Shown here: positions 1 to 10,047 of the stretch, piece after piece
How positions within the stretch are numbered: position 1 is the stretch's first letter
Layout: each line of letters opens with the position of its first letter
Origin: Hirudinaria manillensis
Taxonomy: Eukaryota; Annelida; Clitellata; Hirudinida; Hirudinidae
Direction of reading: 5' to 3'
DNA length: 64,000 bases
Assembly (NCBI GenBank): GCA_034509925.1
Contig: CM067537.1
Coordinates: 827,001 to 891,000, forward strand
Position numbers and translations under genes: made by a program
The notes under the pieces: generated by a model
Databases searched by the model: none
Told to the model about the DNA's origin: nothing
What the model saw: the letters and a program-made list of their open reading frames with translations, nothing else

Positions 1-27
1 GAAGTTTAATATTAAATATTCTATTAG

Positions 28-88
28 CCTAAAAGGAGAATCACAGGGGGGAAACTACTTCGGTACCTTACGCAGTTTCGGTACCTAG
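28..88 (+). pseudogene. Last exon (type III cytoplasmic tail) of the gene upstream of the window, frameshifted
   Basis: The acceptor ...ctattag at 21-27 is followed by a copy of the type III tail exon found intact at 26514-26589. Here a G run has six G (46-51) instead of five. The reading frame leaves the conserved tail after LKGESQG and stops at 86-88. The 26514 copy continues through a Ser/Pro/Val tail to a TGA. The sequence therefore shows a one-base insertion that replaces the last two thirds of the tail. It could be an inactive cassette, a tolerated tail variant or an assembly error in a homopolymer. The matching TM exon lies outside the window. Confidence 0.6.
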
Positions 89-876
89 TACGGCCTCAGC
101 CTGATCGACCTGGTTGCAATGTTAATCAATTTAAAGAAGTTTAAATCGTCGCTATCATCGATAGCAAAATCTTGCCAGTTTTATTTAAAATTACAAAATA
201 CTTATTTAAAAAAATGACTTTTTAAAGCTCGAACGGAGTTTTCGTTAAACTACTCGGCGTCGATAATGTTTTAAATAAATACCTTACTTTTGCGGAGTAC
301 ATAGTCACTTCCCAGAATGGAATTATATCGATTAAAAAGAATTAGAGAGCAATAGCAAAAATGTTAGGGGTGCGTTACCTAATAAATTCAAAATCGGAAA
401 AAGCAGGTTTATAGAAATGTTTAAATTGGATTTTGGTGTTAAATATTGCGATGAAATTGATTGATTGGAGCTGTTGAACCTGATAATGTTGGTTCATTAA
501 TTAAATGATGTATCGTGCTGTTTCATAAATTCTTAGATAGGTTGATTATTATTTTATTGAACAATTCAAAATGGAAAAATTCAGATCGATACATATTGGA
601 TGAAATCAAACCCTTAAGAAGTTTGGAAGTTTATATAAAATATCTGCATAAATTAATTAATATCCATTCCGCAATGAATGTAAATCTAAAATGGTTACGG
701 ATATTCTACCAGATTTTTATATGAAACATATACTAACTATTGTACAATTTTTTTAAAGAGTCCTTATACATTCCGATAACGTCATAAAAACGTAAACAAT
801 GGTAACAACGGCTTGCTAACTCAAAATTAGCGATGATGTGAAAAATTTGGTTTTAAAATTGATTACTTTATTCACG
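89..876. other. Upstream region of gene A (unit duplicated at 26590-27361 and partly at 13490-13839)
   Basis: No exon of the receptor family is visible here. The whole stretch is nearly identical to the region before gene C (26590-27361), and its last 330 bases match the region before gene B. It therefore belongs to the tandem unit and probably holds promoter and 5' untranslated sequence. I cannot place a TATA box or start site with confidence in such AT-rich sequence. Confidence 0.4.
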
Positions 877-3800
877 ATGCCCATATATCCGCACAAGTTA
901 TATTACACAGTTGTCATTTTTTACTTTCTAGCAGGTCAGTCGTTGCCGAGTTATTGATAAAGTTGCAGTCACGTTTTTGTCCTTAACAAATAAAATAAAA
1001 AATTTCTTAAAAATTTACTCGCGAATTCATCCAGAGCCAGATGCAAAAAATGTGGCCTCTACGAAATCAGGATCGTTCTGCAATAAGGCGGTGTCAAACA
1101 AAATATTCGACGGAGTCATAAATTATAAGGATAGTGTCATTATGGAAGATTGTGGTCATTCTACTATGATGATTAATTTAAAAAAGGCATACAGCATACA
1201 GTATGTGGTTGTTTACCATGGAGAAAGTAAGTTTTGCGTAATATTAATATCCATAATTACAGTTATTAATAGTGGCATAATCACAGAAAGATAGCGGGCT
1301 TGTAAGCCAGCCAATTAAAATAGCACACACATTTTAAAAACTAAGTGAGCGTCATTTATTTATTTTATTAGAAATCTATTTTTATTGCAAATGATATTTT
1401 TATTATAAACATTCAAATAATTAACGTCTTACACGCAGAAAGTGAAGACGCTCTGGATTTCTTCAGCGTTAAGTTGATAGTTGATGCGAACACTGAAACT
1501 TGCGGATTTCACCCTAGCAAAAGCTTACCTGTTGGTCAGGGCATAAGAATCAATTGCCGTGACATAAATAAATTATTTACAGACGTAAAACTAGAGCTGC
1601 AACAACCGAAAGCTTTAGACTTAGCCGAAATTGAAGTACACAGCTTTGGTAAGGCCCAACTTTTTAATTTCCGCTCCAATATTCCGAAATTTCGTAAAAT
1701 TCCCGAAAAACTTCATTTTAGCTTTAGAATCGGACACCTACGTGCTATTATATCAAGGTTGCTACGCATTTGTTGAAGGCCAAACTCATAAAATGAGTTG
1801 GAAGGATTGTCAACGGAAGTGCTTCGATGAAAATTATGTATTTGCCGCCATTAAGGTAGAAAATTTCAGATTTCCTATTTTTTAGTTTCAGATAAATATG
1901 TTGCAGTGAATACATTATGATTGCTTTAATAATTGCAACGTTGATATAGGTATTTATTTGCAATAATTTACGATTTTCATTGATATTGCTGTATTTTGGT
2001 GACTAAAGAATCAATTATTATTATTTGAATAATTTCTATTAAAGTATAATTATGACGATCACTTGGAATTAATTATTATATATATCGTGGACTTATTTCC
2101 TTTTATTAATCATTTCATCGATGGAGATAATAATATTATTGTAATAACCCGGGGTCCTCAAACTAATTATAGAACGTCAGGTTTATTGAAAGTGTTCAGA
2201 TGCCTTGGAAGATGAACAATGCTTAATTGATTAAGTCTTGAAATCTGCTGTTTCTCTAACTCTCGCTCTGCTTTCCGAGATAAATCTATTTGTCGAGGTT
2301 CATAACCAAAGAGTCTGAATAGCAATTAATTATTTAATTATAAAATTAAATTGCCGCTAAATTTAATTAATTACTAAATTAATTAATCAGCAATTTAATT
2401 TTAATTATTCTTCAATTATCTGGATCCAGGGATCCAACATTATTATAGATAATTATATTATTGTTGTAACCCGGGGTCTGATGAATTAATTAACGTAAGG
2501 ATATCTTTATTGGAATTAACTAATGGCAAATACGGCTGGACGATTTGGTCTATTGCAATTGCTGTCCCGATCGGAACTGCCTAATGACTCGAATCGCTAG
2601 ATACAACTTTGATATAAAAGATTCTGAATATTAACTAAACTTAATTAGTTGATTAATTAATGTCAAGGATCCAGCATTGCCCCCTCCTTAAATCTCCCTC
2701 CCGAATGTCATCTTTGATGGACTGATTCCTGTCGTTTTATGCACGGCTATTCGGTAGGCCATAAGGAAAAGTGGCAGGTATCTGTCCCAGTCATCTTGCT
2801 GTCCACTTACCATTTTTGACAAATACTGTTCCATGGTCCTGTTAAATCTCTCGGCCATACCGTCCGATTGCGGATGCAATGCAGTGGTTCTTATGGATTC
2901 CAAGGTTTTCGCATAGCTCTTGAAATATTTTCGACTCGGAATGCCTTCCTTGGTCCGAATGTAACTCTAATGGCACCCCGAATAGACTAATCCAATTATT
3001 TCCGAGAAATCTGTTGACTGTCCTGGATGGGCTAAGTATGCGAGTCTTCTGACGTCAGCTTCTAATTCTTGGAGTGATTCGCCCTGTTTTTGCGTACGGT
3101 TTTTTAATTCGTTTTTATGTACTTCCAGCATGTGGCCATTCCCAAATCTTTCCATGGCTTCTGCTATTTCTTAATAGGCTTTACAGTGCAGCATTGTTTG
3201 CAAAAGCTCGGCTGCCCTTCCTCGCAGTACCATTATCAGCTCTGTTGATTTTTGCTTTTCGGTGCACTTGTTACGTTCAGCGGCAGTTTCAAACTGATGT
3301 CTGAACACTTCCCATGGCCCTTGTCCGTCGAATAGTGGTGGTCTCGTCGTTTTCTCTCTTCTATATGTCTCTATTTTTGATTCATTGTACTTCTTAAACT
3401 TCTCTATTTCCTTCCTCTGTTCTTCTTTTAGTGCATCTAATTCTGCTTTAACCTTTCTAAGGTCGGCCATCTCCTTCGATGATCTGAGGTTGGCTACGTC
3501 AGTTTTTACCTCTTCCCGCAGAACATCCATGGATGTCTGGAATTCGGCTACGTCTGTCTTTACCTGCTCCCGTAAAACATCAATGGCTACCTGGAAGTTG
3601 GCTATATCGGATTTCATGTCTGACCGCAAAACATTATTGTCGGATTTCATATCCGACCGCAAAGCATTCATATCGGATTTCAAAGACCGAAGGGCTTCAG
3701 AATCTTCTTTCTTTTTTGGATCCTCAAAACCATACTCTGATGGATCATAATTATTTTCCAAAAGCCATTTCTCGAGCCATTCTTGTAGTTCGGCTTTTAG

Positions 3801-6800
3801 ACCATTTGCATCCAGGCCTCGATTCCTTAGTTCCCGTTTTAAATCGGGAACTCGCAACTCGTCCAGTATCTTAAGTCCCATTTCTGTCGTTAAAATTCGC
3901 TCTAGTGAATCGAAATCCCTTTACGACGTTAAATCCCACTCCTGACACCAATGTTTCAACCCGGGGTCTGATGAATTAATTAACGTAGGGATGTCTTTAA
4001 TGGAATTAACTAATGGCAAATACGGCTGGACGATTTGTTCTATTGCCGTATAAAGTTTTGGTTGGTTGAAATTTCGCAACATGGCTCGCCGACATTCAGT
4101 TGCAGTATCTGCGGTGGAAATCTTGGCAGATCGATCGAATTAAACAATTCTGTTGGATATTTAACTGCTTCATCTGCTTCCACAACATTGTCGATGGACT
4201 TAAACGTGACTGCCTCGCTTTGAATGATTAATATTGCTCAGTTCATAGACGTATTCTTGGCCTCAATAATAGCTCGTTCACTCAGCCAATCATGATTCTA
4301 TATTTGGAAGTACTTTTTCAACCAATTCTTTTGACGTCACGAAATTACAGAAATTATGAGGCAACGAAATTCGTCCTGAAGCCAGATCAACCATTTCGCA
4401 TTTGCATTACTGCTAACTTGATTATATCTTATATGGATCTTCTGTATAAATAATGTCCATCATATACTGTAACTGCTATTAGAGACCAATTATGATGTTT
4501 TTTTCCTTTGTCTATTATGTTTGTTTTTAATCCTAGATTTCGTGTTAATAAATGTTAATTTTGTTGAATCCCGAACTTTTCCTATACCAGTTATATTGGT
4601 AAATATTTGAATAAAATGAACCATAAACTAGACAGAGTAGTGAATTACCATGAATATTGCGGATAATAATTTGTTGATGACGTTGAAAAATATTTAAAGG
4701 CAAATAGTCTTTGTTCTTGCACAAATGCCATTGAAGCCAGATTTGTGTTAGATGAAACACAATGTAAAATTGCATGTAAAGGTCAACAAAGATATTGCGG
4801 GGGAAAAATTGGTTTTTCCATTTACTTGAGTAAGTATGCAAATCTTAACATTTCAATTGATTTCATTTGCCGTGGTTAGAAAGTCGTGATTGGTTTTAAA
4901 TCCAAATTTTTTAATAATACATATTTAATATTTGTTATAGTCAAGCCTCCTCTTCCTCATTACGTGGAATGTTATAGTCATGGTCGCAATCATACTGGTC
5001 TGGAGCTGAATGTACCCATAGAAGCGTGTCTGAACATGTGCATTAATTGGACATATTTTGGCTTGAAGGTAAAAACATCATAAGAAAAAGATATCAATTT
5101 CTGTTTTTAATTCTGTTAGCTTTTTATAATTGACCTTAAAGCATTTGTTAAATTGTTAATTTTCGATTTCAGCGGTTTTTACTTTTATTAAATTAGCTTA
5201 AATTCGTGAATACATATTGTAATAACCCGGGGTCCTCAAACTAATTATGGAAGGTCAGGTTTATTGAAAGTGTTCAGATGGCTTGGAAGATGTACAATGC
5301 TCAATTGTCTAAGAATTGAAATCTGCTGTATTTCTTACTCTCGCTCCTTTTTTCGAGATAACTCTTTGTCGAGGTTCATAACCAAAGAGTCTGAATAGTA
5401 CCCTGAACATTAAATAATTATTAAATTAATTAATTAGCAATATAAGTTTAAATATTCTTTAATTAACTGGATCCAGGGATCCAACAATATGATCTAAACC
5501 AAAGTTTCGGACTACGAAGCTCGATGGTCAGATGACACGACCAGAGTGAACTTTTTATTTATGTATTATTTTGAAATTTACATTTGGCGAAGAAGCCGAT
5601 TTGGTATTTTTGAGGGATTTCTTGAAACTGTCAGATGTTCTGGGAATTAAAGTATAGGTGACATTAGTTGGTCAAATGGAGTGTTTCACTGAGTTTGTTA
5701 GACGTAAGCAAGGGACAGAGCTTACTTTTTAAAATAGGATATAATTAGCGCTTTTAATATGAATAAAACAAAACGTGATTTAGATTTAAACTGAATAAGT
5801 TAAATATTGAGAAAGTAATTGTCTATTTTTATATTAGTTTGGGGATCGATGTGTATGCATGGGCGCTATACCAGAGACCGAGGTCGTTTCTTCCCAAACA
5901 TATTGTGTGTCGAAATGCTTAGGTGACCCAAATTGGCTTTGTGGAAGTATGAATGGAATGTCTACATATATAAGTAAAAATACAATTCTTTCACTGGAAA
6001 TTATAATGTCATTGTCATTAAAGAAATAACAGAGAGCTAAGTTGGCATTGAAACATTTATTTATTTTTATTTATTATTTTCTTGTCAGCTTGCAAGAGAG
6101 ATAATTCAATGAGTTGTTTAGACATAATTCGTTGCAAAGACGAAATGGACAAGTTTGGGGTTTGCAAGTCAGGTTGTAAAGAGGGATTCCTTGGTGAACA
6201 TTGCATGGAAAAAGGTGAATTGAATTTTATTTCATTTTTGACTTTTAACACAACTATAGTTTTGTGGTTAGATATATTATTGCACAATTATCCCATTCTA
6301 CAGCTTCTAATTAATATCCTAGTTGTTAATATATATAAAAATTATTTTTAACATCATGAATAATGTCTTTGAGAAGCACCTCGCACTCATTTAGTTTCAG
6401 TTTTTGTTGATGAGCCAACATCCACGCAGATGGAAACTAACACGTCTACAGATAGTGGTATGATTCTCTATTAATCTGTAACTCTATTAATCTTACCTAT
6501 TACCACTGATGTATTAAAATAAGCCGAGTGACCAATTAACAAAATTAATAAGTGAAACTTTACTGAGTGATTAATGAGTTTGAATATCACCACAAAATTA
6601 GGTGCATGTAATCTTGGCGCCTTATATCTTTTGGATTTTTGTCATAACTTACCGGTCACTATTAAAAATAATTTCAAATAATAGATTAAATTATTAATAT
6701 CATTATAATTTAATTCCGGATTGAGAAATCATTCTACACATTTCCCAATTAATTTTCTTTTCGTCAATATCTCCAACAATGTTATTTTTTACTTTTTGCA

Positions 6801-9393
6801 TATTCCTTTTATTGACTATTAGACACTAGAATTCATTTGCACTTTACTTTAGCATTTATCTATAATCACTAAACAAATAACTGCAATTGGTCATCAGATA
6901 ATCCTATATATAATATTGTTGTGAGCCGGGCTACTCAAACTAATTATGGTAAGTCAGATTCATTGAAAGTGTTCAGATGGCTTTGGAAGCTATTCAATGC
7001 CTAATTGTCCAAGTCGTGGAAACTGCTAATTCTCTCGCTCTCTGCTTTCGCTCCGTTTTCGCGATTACATGATTTGTCAAGATTCCAATCCAAACCTAAC
7101 CAAAGACTATGAATAGCACTCTAAACGTTAATTAAATATTAATTAAATTAAATTGCCATATAATTTTAATTATTCGTTAATTATCTATTTTCAGGGTTAT
7201 AACTTTGCCCCTCCTTAAATCTGTTCGTCCCGAACAGACATCCATTCCATCTTCATTTTCACTTTTAGAACATGATCTGATTGCTTCCCGACAATCTTTT
7301 AACTGTAAATCCCAGATCCTTTTGCTTTGTTCTCTTTTGGGATTTCTGTTTCCTCGGTTCTGCTCCTGTGTCCCGCAACTTTCAGTCGCGGAACATAGCC
7401 ACTTCCAAGTTCACCCTCCTGATCCACCATGTAGCCAGATACCAAACTCTCTACAGGATCACCTGCTCCACCTTCCATACGATGCACTGTCCCATCACAC
7501 CCGAAATCCCGAGCACTCCCTTTTGTTATCTCCAATGGAGCCGAAACATCTGAAGGCTCCACTGGTGTAGCTGGTTCCATGAGCTCAGCTGTTAAATCCA
7601 CGAGTTCTTCCAAAAACTCCACCTGCTCATGTATTAACACCGTGTGCTCCACTGGCAACTCTATAAGCTTCATCATTAACTCCTCGGGCTGCACTAATAA
7701 CTCCACAGGCTCTGCTGGTAAATCCATGGGCTCTTCCAAAGGCTCCACTTGATCCACTAATACCTTCGTGAGGTCTCTGGGCTCTGTTGTTGATTCCATG
7801 TGTTCCAATGGCGAGTCTTCTGAGTCCGCCATCATACACAGAGTTTCTGGAGACACGCACGCACTATGGTTGGATGGGTCTTTTAATGACCTCATCCTAA
7901 TGCTACCAGAAACTGTACCTAGAACAACGGTTATGATTTGTTCTTCATTGAGACCTTTGCAGGGTTCCTCGCAACATGGAAGCACCACTATGCTCTCCTC
8001 AAAAGAACCAGCAGGACTCTTCTCGGTAGAGTTTTCGCCTGAGACAAACGAGGCACCCTGACACAGAACCGCTAGGTCTTCCAAATCGCCCCTAATACTC
8101 CTCCTAAATTCATCTCTGGTCTTTTTCATAAAATCACAAAATTCCTCCATTATATCCAGTTTTATGACAAATATTTTCTCAAGTTAATATTCCTCCGGGT
8201 CATGGCCATTCTCTGTCAGCCATGCCCCAAGTCGCTCCTGCAAATCGGCTTTTCGGCCTTTCCAATCCAGGCCTCGATTTTTCAATTCATGTTTCAATCG
8301 AGACACTTCCAATTCTTCCAAGTACAAGATCATCTTTCACTTTTAAGTAATAAAGTCTCAACCTTAGTTGGATTACCCTTCAACTCTAGATCCAACTCCT
8401 GACACCAATGTAATAACCCGTGTTCCTCAAACTAATTATGGTAGGTCAGGTTTATTGAAAGTGTTCAGATAGCTTTGGAAGCTATTCAATGCCTAATTGT
8501 CCAAATCTTGGAATCTGCTAATTCTCTCGCTCTCTGCTTTCGCTCCCAATTCCCGATTACATGATTTGTCAAGGTTCCAATCCAAACCTAACCAAAGACT
8601 ATGAATAGCACTCTAAACGTTAATTAATTATTAATTTAATTAAATTGCCACATAAATTTAAATATTCGTTAATTATCTATTTTCAGGGTTATAACAATAT
8701 ATATAATAATATTATTAATATTAATTTTAATATTATATTAATTAATATTAATTAATATTATTAATATTATTAATAATAGTATTATAATATAATAACAATA
8801 ATAATATTGTAATATCCCGGGGTCCTCAAACTAATTATGGAAGGTCAGGTTTATTGAAAGTGTTCAGATGCCATGGAAGATGTACAATGCTCGAATGTCT
8901 AAGTCTTGAAATCTGCTGTTTCTATTACTCTCGCTCTGCTTTCCGAGATAAATCTATTTGTCGAGGTTCATAAGCAAAGACTCTGAATAGTGCCCATTAA
9001 TTATTTATCAAAATTGTATTGCCAATAAATTTAATTAATTACTAAATTAATTAATCAGCAATATAATTTTAATTATTCTTCAATTATCTGGATCCAGGGA
9101 TCTAACAATATATATAAAAATAATATATTATATACATTTTGTGACTAATTAGGAAATTGCAATTTCCATCAGGCATGATTGAGACCGGCGTTATGAAGAA
9201 TATGAAGAATGGTTTCTATTTATTCCTTGCGATCTTTAGTCTTTACTGTATGGCATGTTTATTTTGGTAAGTGTCAATCATGCTATCCATTCATTCATTA
9301 TCACGTTTGAAGCTTAATTTTAATGTTTATGTTAGCGTAAAAGAAGACTCAGTGGGGGATAGTGTTTCGGTGCCTGTTACTGTCTCATCCTGA
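877..9393 (+). CDS. Gene A: WSC-domain membrane receptor (discoidin-like, two WSC, EGF-like, TM)
   Basis: Exons inferred from splice sites and phase: 877-934, 1035-1226, 1439-1648, 1722-1855, 4700-4829, 4941-5068, 5838-5973, 6089-6214, 6395-6457, 9173-9266, 9336-9393. They total 1329 nt, an open frame of 442 residues. Residues 1-19 (MPIYPHKLYYTVVIFYFLA) form a signal peptide. Residues about 20-153 are a discoidin/F-lectin-like domain (NVA start, FDG, IRINC, AEIEVHSFG end). Two WSC domains follow (about 155-241 and 243-329), each split by a phase-0 intron and with eight cysteines (GCY...C...C, LCSC, C...C, YCGG). Then come a six-cysteine EGF-like module (330-371), a Thr/Ser linker, a TM helix and a tail ending VSVPVTVSS. 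WSC and discoidin folds bind carbohydrate in other proteins, so a surface lectin-like receptor is likely; the ligand is unknown. Introns 4, 6 and 9 are swollen by LTR elements. Splicing needs transcript support. Confidence 0.8.
2140..2439 (-). mobile_element. Solo LTR, 300 bp, with TTAT target duplication
   Basis: The sequence starts TGTAATAACCCGG and ends GGATCCAACA, so it has the TG...CA termini of an LTR. It is flanked by TTAT (2136-2139 and 2440-2443). It belongs to the same LTR family as the copies at 5218, 8808, 25970, 41630 and 61208. Orientation is given by analogy with elements in which the coding frames run on the minus strand. It lies in intron 4 of gene A. Confidence 0.85.
2462..4047 (-). 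mobile_element. Internally deleted Gypsy-type LTR retrotransposon
   Basis: A left LTR (2462-2676, TGTTGTAACCCGG...CCAGCA) is followed by a purine-rich tract on the minus strand. Next comes an integrase fragment (2688-2903, with HPQSDG and FNRTMEQYL), then a Gag piece (2967-3155). A 236-residue Gag N-terminus (3171-3881) follows, with a SAP-like start (DLKRELRNRGLDANGLKAEL) and a long coiled coil of repeated SDM/VLR units. After that are a tRNA-Leu primer-binding site and a right LTR from 3952, cut off near 4047. Gag runs directly into integrase, so protease and reverse transcriptase were lost by internal deletion. It sits in intron 4 of gene A. Confidence 0.8.
4048..4390 (-). pseudogene. Helitron/PIF1-type helicase fragment, unit A copy
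   Basis: On the minus strand, short frames read FCNFVTSKELVEKVLPNIES, then LSERAIIEAKNTSMN, then SIDNVVEADEAVKYPTELFN and FPPQILQLNVGEP. This order matches the C-terminal helicase region of Helitron-encoded PIF1-like proteins (SERAI..KN, SID..V..DEAV.YPTEF, PPH.L.LK.G). Frame changes and stops show it is dead. The same remnant is in units B (15328) and C (29030), so it was present before the units duplicated. Confidence 0.7.
5218..5486 (-). mobile_element. Solo LTR in intron 6 of gene A, ATAT target duplication, empty site in units B and C
   Basis: The TGTAATAACCC...GGATCCAACA element is flanked by ATAT (5214-5217 and 5487-5490). The sites at 21743-21760 (unit B) and 30423-30440 (unit C) read GAATACATATGATCT without an insertion. 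This gives both the exact ends and the order of events: it inserted after the unit duplication. Confidence 0.9.
7299..8150 (-). CDS. 283-residue ORF of the non-autonomous LTR element, acidic Pro/Glu/Leu-repeat protein
   Basis: This is the main open frame inside the short LTR element. Residues 1-30 are charged (MEEFCDFMKKTRDEFRRSIR). The middle (about 110-200) is a degenerate repeat built on VEP/VEL-LEEP-(M/V)DL units of roughly 7-9 residues, strongly acidic and low in complexity. The end is Gly/Arg-rich. I see no nucleic-acid-binding knuckle and no enzyme motif, and do not recognise the family. It lies just downstream, in the element's direction, of a 49-residue SAP-domain frame (8184-8333), so it may be a remodelled Gag. 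A fragment of its sequence recurs at 15211-15330 and 28913-29032. Confidence 0.5.
   Translation of the reverse strand: MEEFCDFMKKTRDEFRRSIRGDLEDLAVLCQGASFVSGENSTEKSPAGSFEESIVVLPCCEEPCKGLNEEQIITVVLGTVSGSIRMRSLKDPSNHSACVSPETLCMMADSEDSPLEHMESTTEPRDLTKVLVDQVEPLEEPMDLPAEPVELLVQPEELMMKLIELPVEHTVLIHEQVEFLEELVDLTAELMEPATPVEPSDVSAPLEITKGSARDFGCDGTVHRMEGGAGDPVESLVSGYMVDQEGELGSGYVPRLKVAGHRSRTEETEIPKENKAKGSGIYS
8184..8333 (-). CDS. 49-residue SAP-domain ORF (Gag N-terminus) of the non-autonomous LTR element
   Basis: Read on the minus strand it starts MILYLEELEVSRLKHELKNR and contains the SAP-like pattern L..LKHEL..RGLDWKGRKADLQERL. It ends in a stop after HDPEEY. The same segment opens the full Gag of the larger elements (minus strand near 21374 and 3881), which continue into a coiled coil. 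Here a stop cuts it off before the 283-residue frame. SAP domains bind DNA or chromatin in other proteins. Confidence 0.55.
   Translation of the reverse strand: MILYLEELEVSRLKHELKNRGLDWKGRKADLQERLGAWLTENGHDPEEY
8808..9107 (-). mobile_element. Solo LTR, 300 bp, ATAT target duplication
   Basis: TGTAATATCCCGG...GGATCTAACA, flanked by ATAT at 8804-8807 and 9108-9111. It lies in intron 9 of gene A, shortly before the TM exon. Confidence 0.85.
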
Positions 9394-10047
9394 TCGATCT
9401 GTTTGCAATGTTAATCAATTAAAAACGTTTAAATCAATTAATTTAGATGTTTGAATTGAAATAACTACCACGTAAATAACAATTTACGAGCAGGTTTACG
9501 TCAGCAGCTGTTGGAATATTTAGAAGTTCAGAATAAATCTTATTACCATCTTCATCGTGAACATAGAAGTGCTGATTGAAATGAATTTTAATGAGAAATA
9601 ACATTCGTAATAAAAAAAGCAACTGATTTGTAATATAACAAGTAATTTGTCGGAAGGGATAAAAAAAAACACTATAATTGAATTTACGATTTGAACCAAC
9701 TACCCTTGTGCTGAAAGAATCGATCTCTGGAGCTCCCATTGCATCCCTGCATCTTTTACATCAATGTCTTCTTGCTGATCGACTTTTGGTGCTTTCAAAG
9801 AAACGTTATTTGCAAATATTTCATTCCTGTTAATATTTTGAATATCTGTGGTCCCTCTGCTTCTTCTGAGCTGGTTTTTTAATTTCTTGAAAATTTAATT
9901 ATTCTTCTTCATGAAGTTCTTGCAATATTCCAATTGGAGTCTAACTAATATCTTATATAAAAGCTGTACGGTGATTGCAGCATGCAATACAGAACTATGA
10001 AAAGGTAATGAATAACAAAGGTACAAGATTCATTAAATAAAGAAACC
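9394..10047. other. Spacer after gene A; no exon recognised
   Basis: This follows the stop of the type I tail and is repeated after genes B (23359-) and C (32153-). It probably holds the 3' untranslated region: an AATAAA lies near 9531. No receptor-family exon or repeat family is clear. Confidence 0.35.

Larger units (their letters stand above)
6917..8696 (-). mobile_element. Non-autonomous LTR retrotransposon (1.8 kb) with two LTRs and two short ORFs
   Basis: The left LTR is about 6917-7203 (TGTTGTGAGCC...) and the right LTR 8409-8696 (TGTAATAACCC...TTATAACA). Flanks are ATAT (6913-6916 and 8697-8700). A tRNA-Leu-like primer-binding site (ACTCCTGACACCA) abuts the right LTR, so the element reads on the minus strand. 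A purine-rich tract sits next to the left LTR (7204-7218). Its interior is only about 1.2 kb and has no protease, reverse transcriptase or integrase motif. It must use enzymes from another element, most simply the Gypsy family also present here. Unit C shows the empty site near 31780-31800. Confidence 0.85.

Noticed and set aside
515-724. 69-residue plus-strand ORF, repeated at 27000-27209
   Set aside because: It lies in the duplicated upstream region; identity follows from recent unit duplication. No domain, no splice context, hydrophobic/Lys-rich AT-bias composition.
6057-6287. Minus-strand ORF opposite the EGF exon of gene A, with copies at 22287, 30968 and 38715
   Set aside because: Antisense shadow of the conserved EGF exon; the plus strand carries the six-cysteine pattern and correct splice sites.
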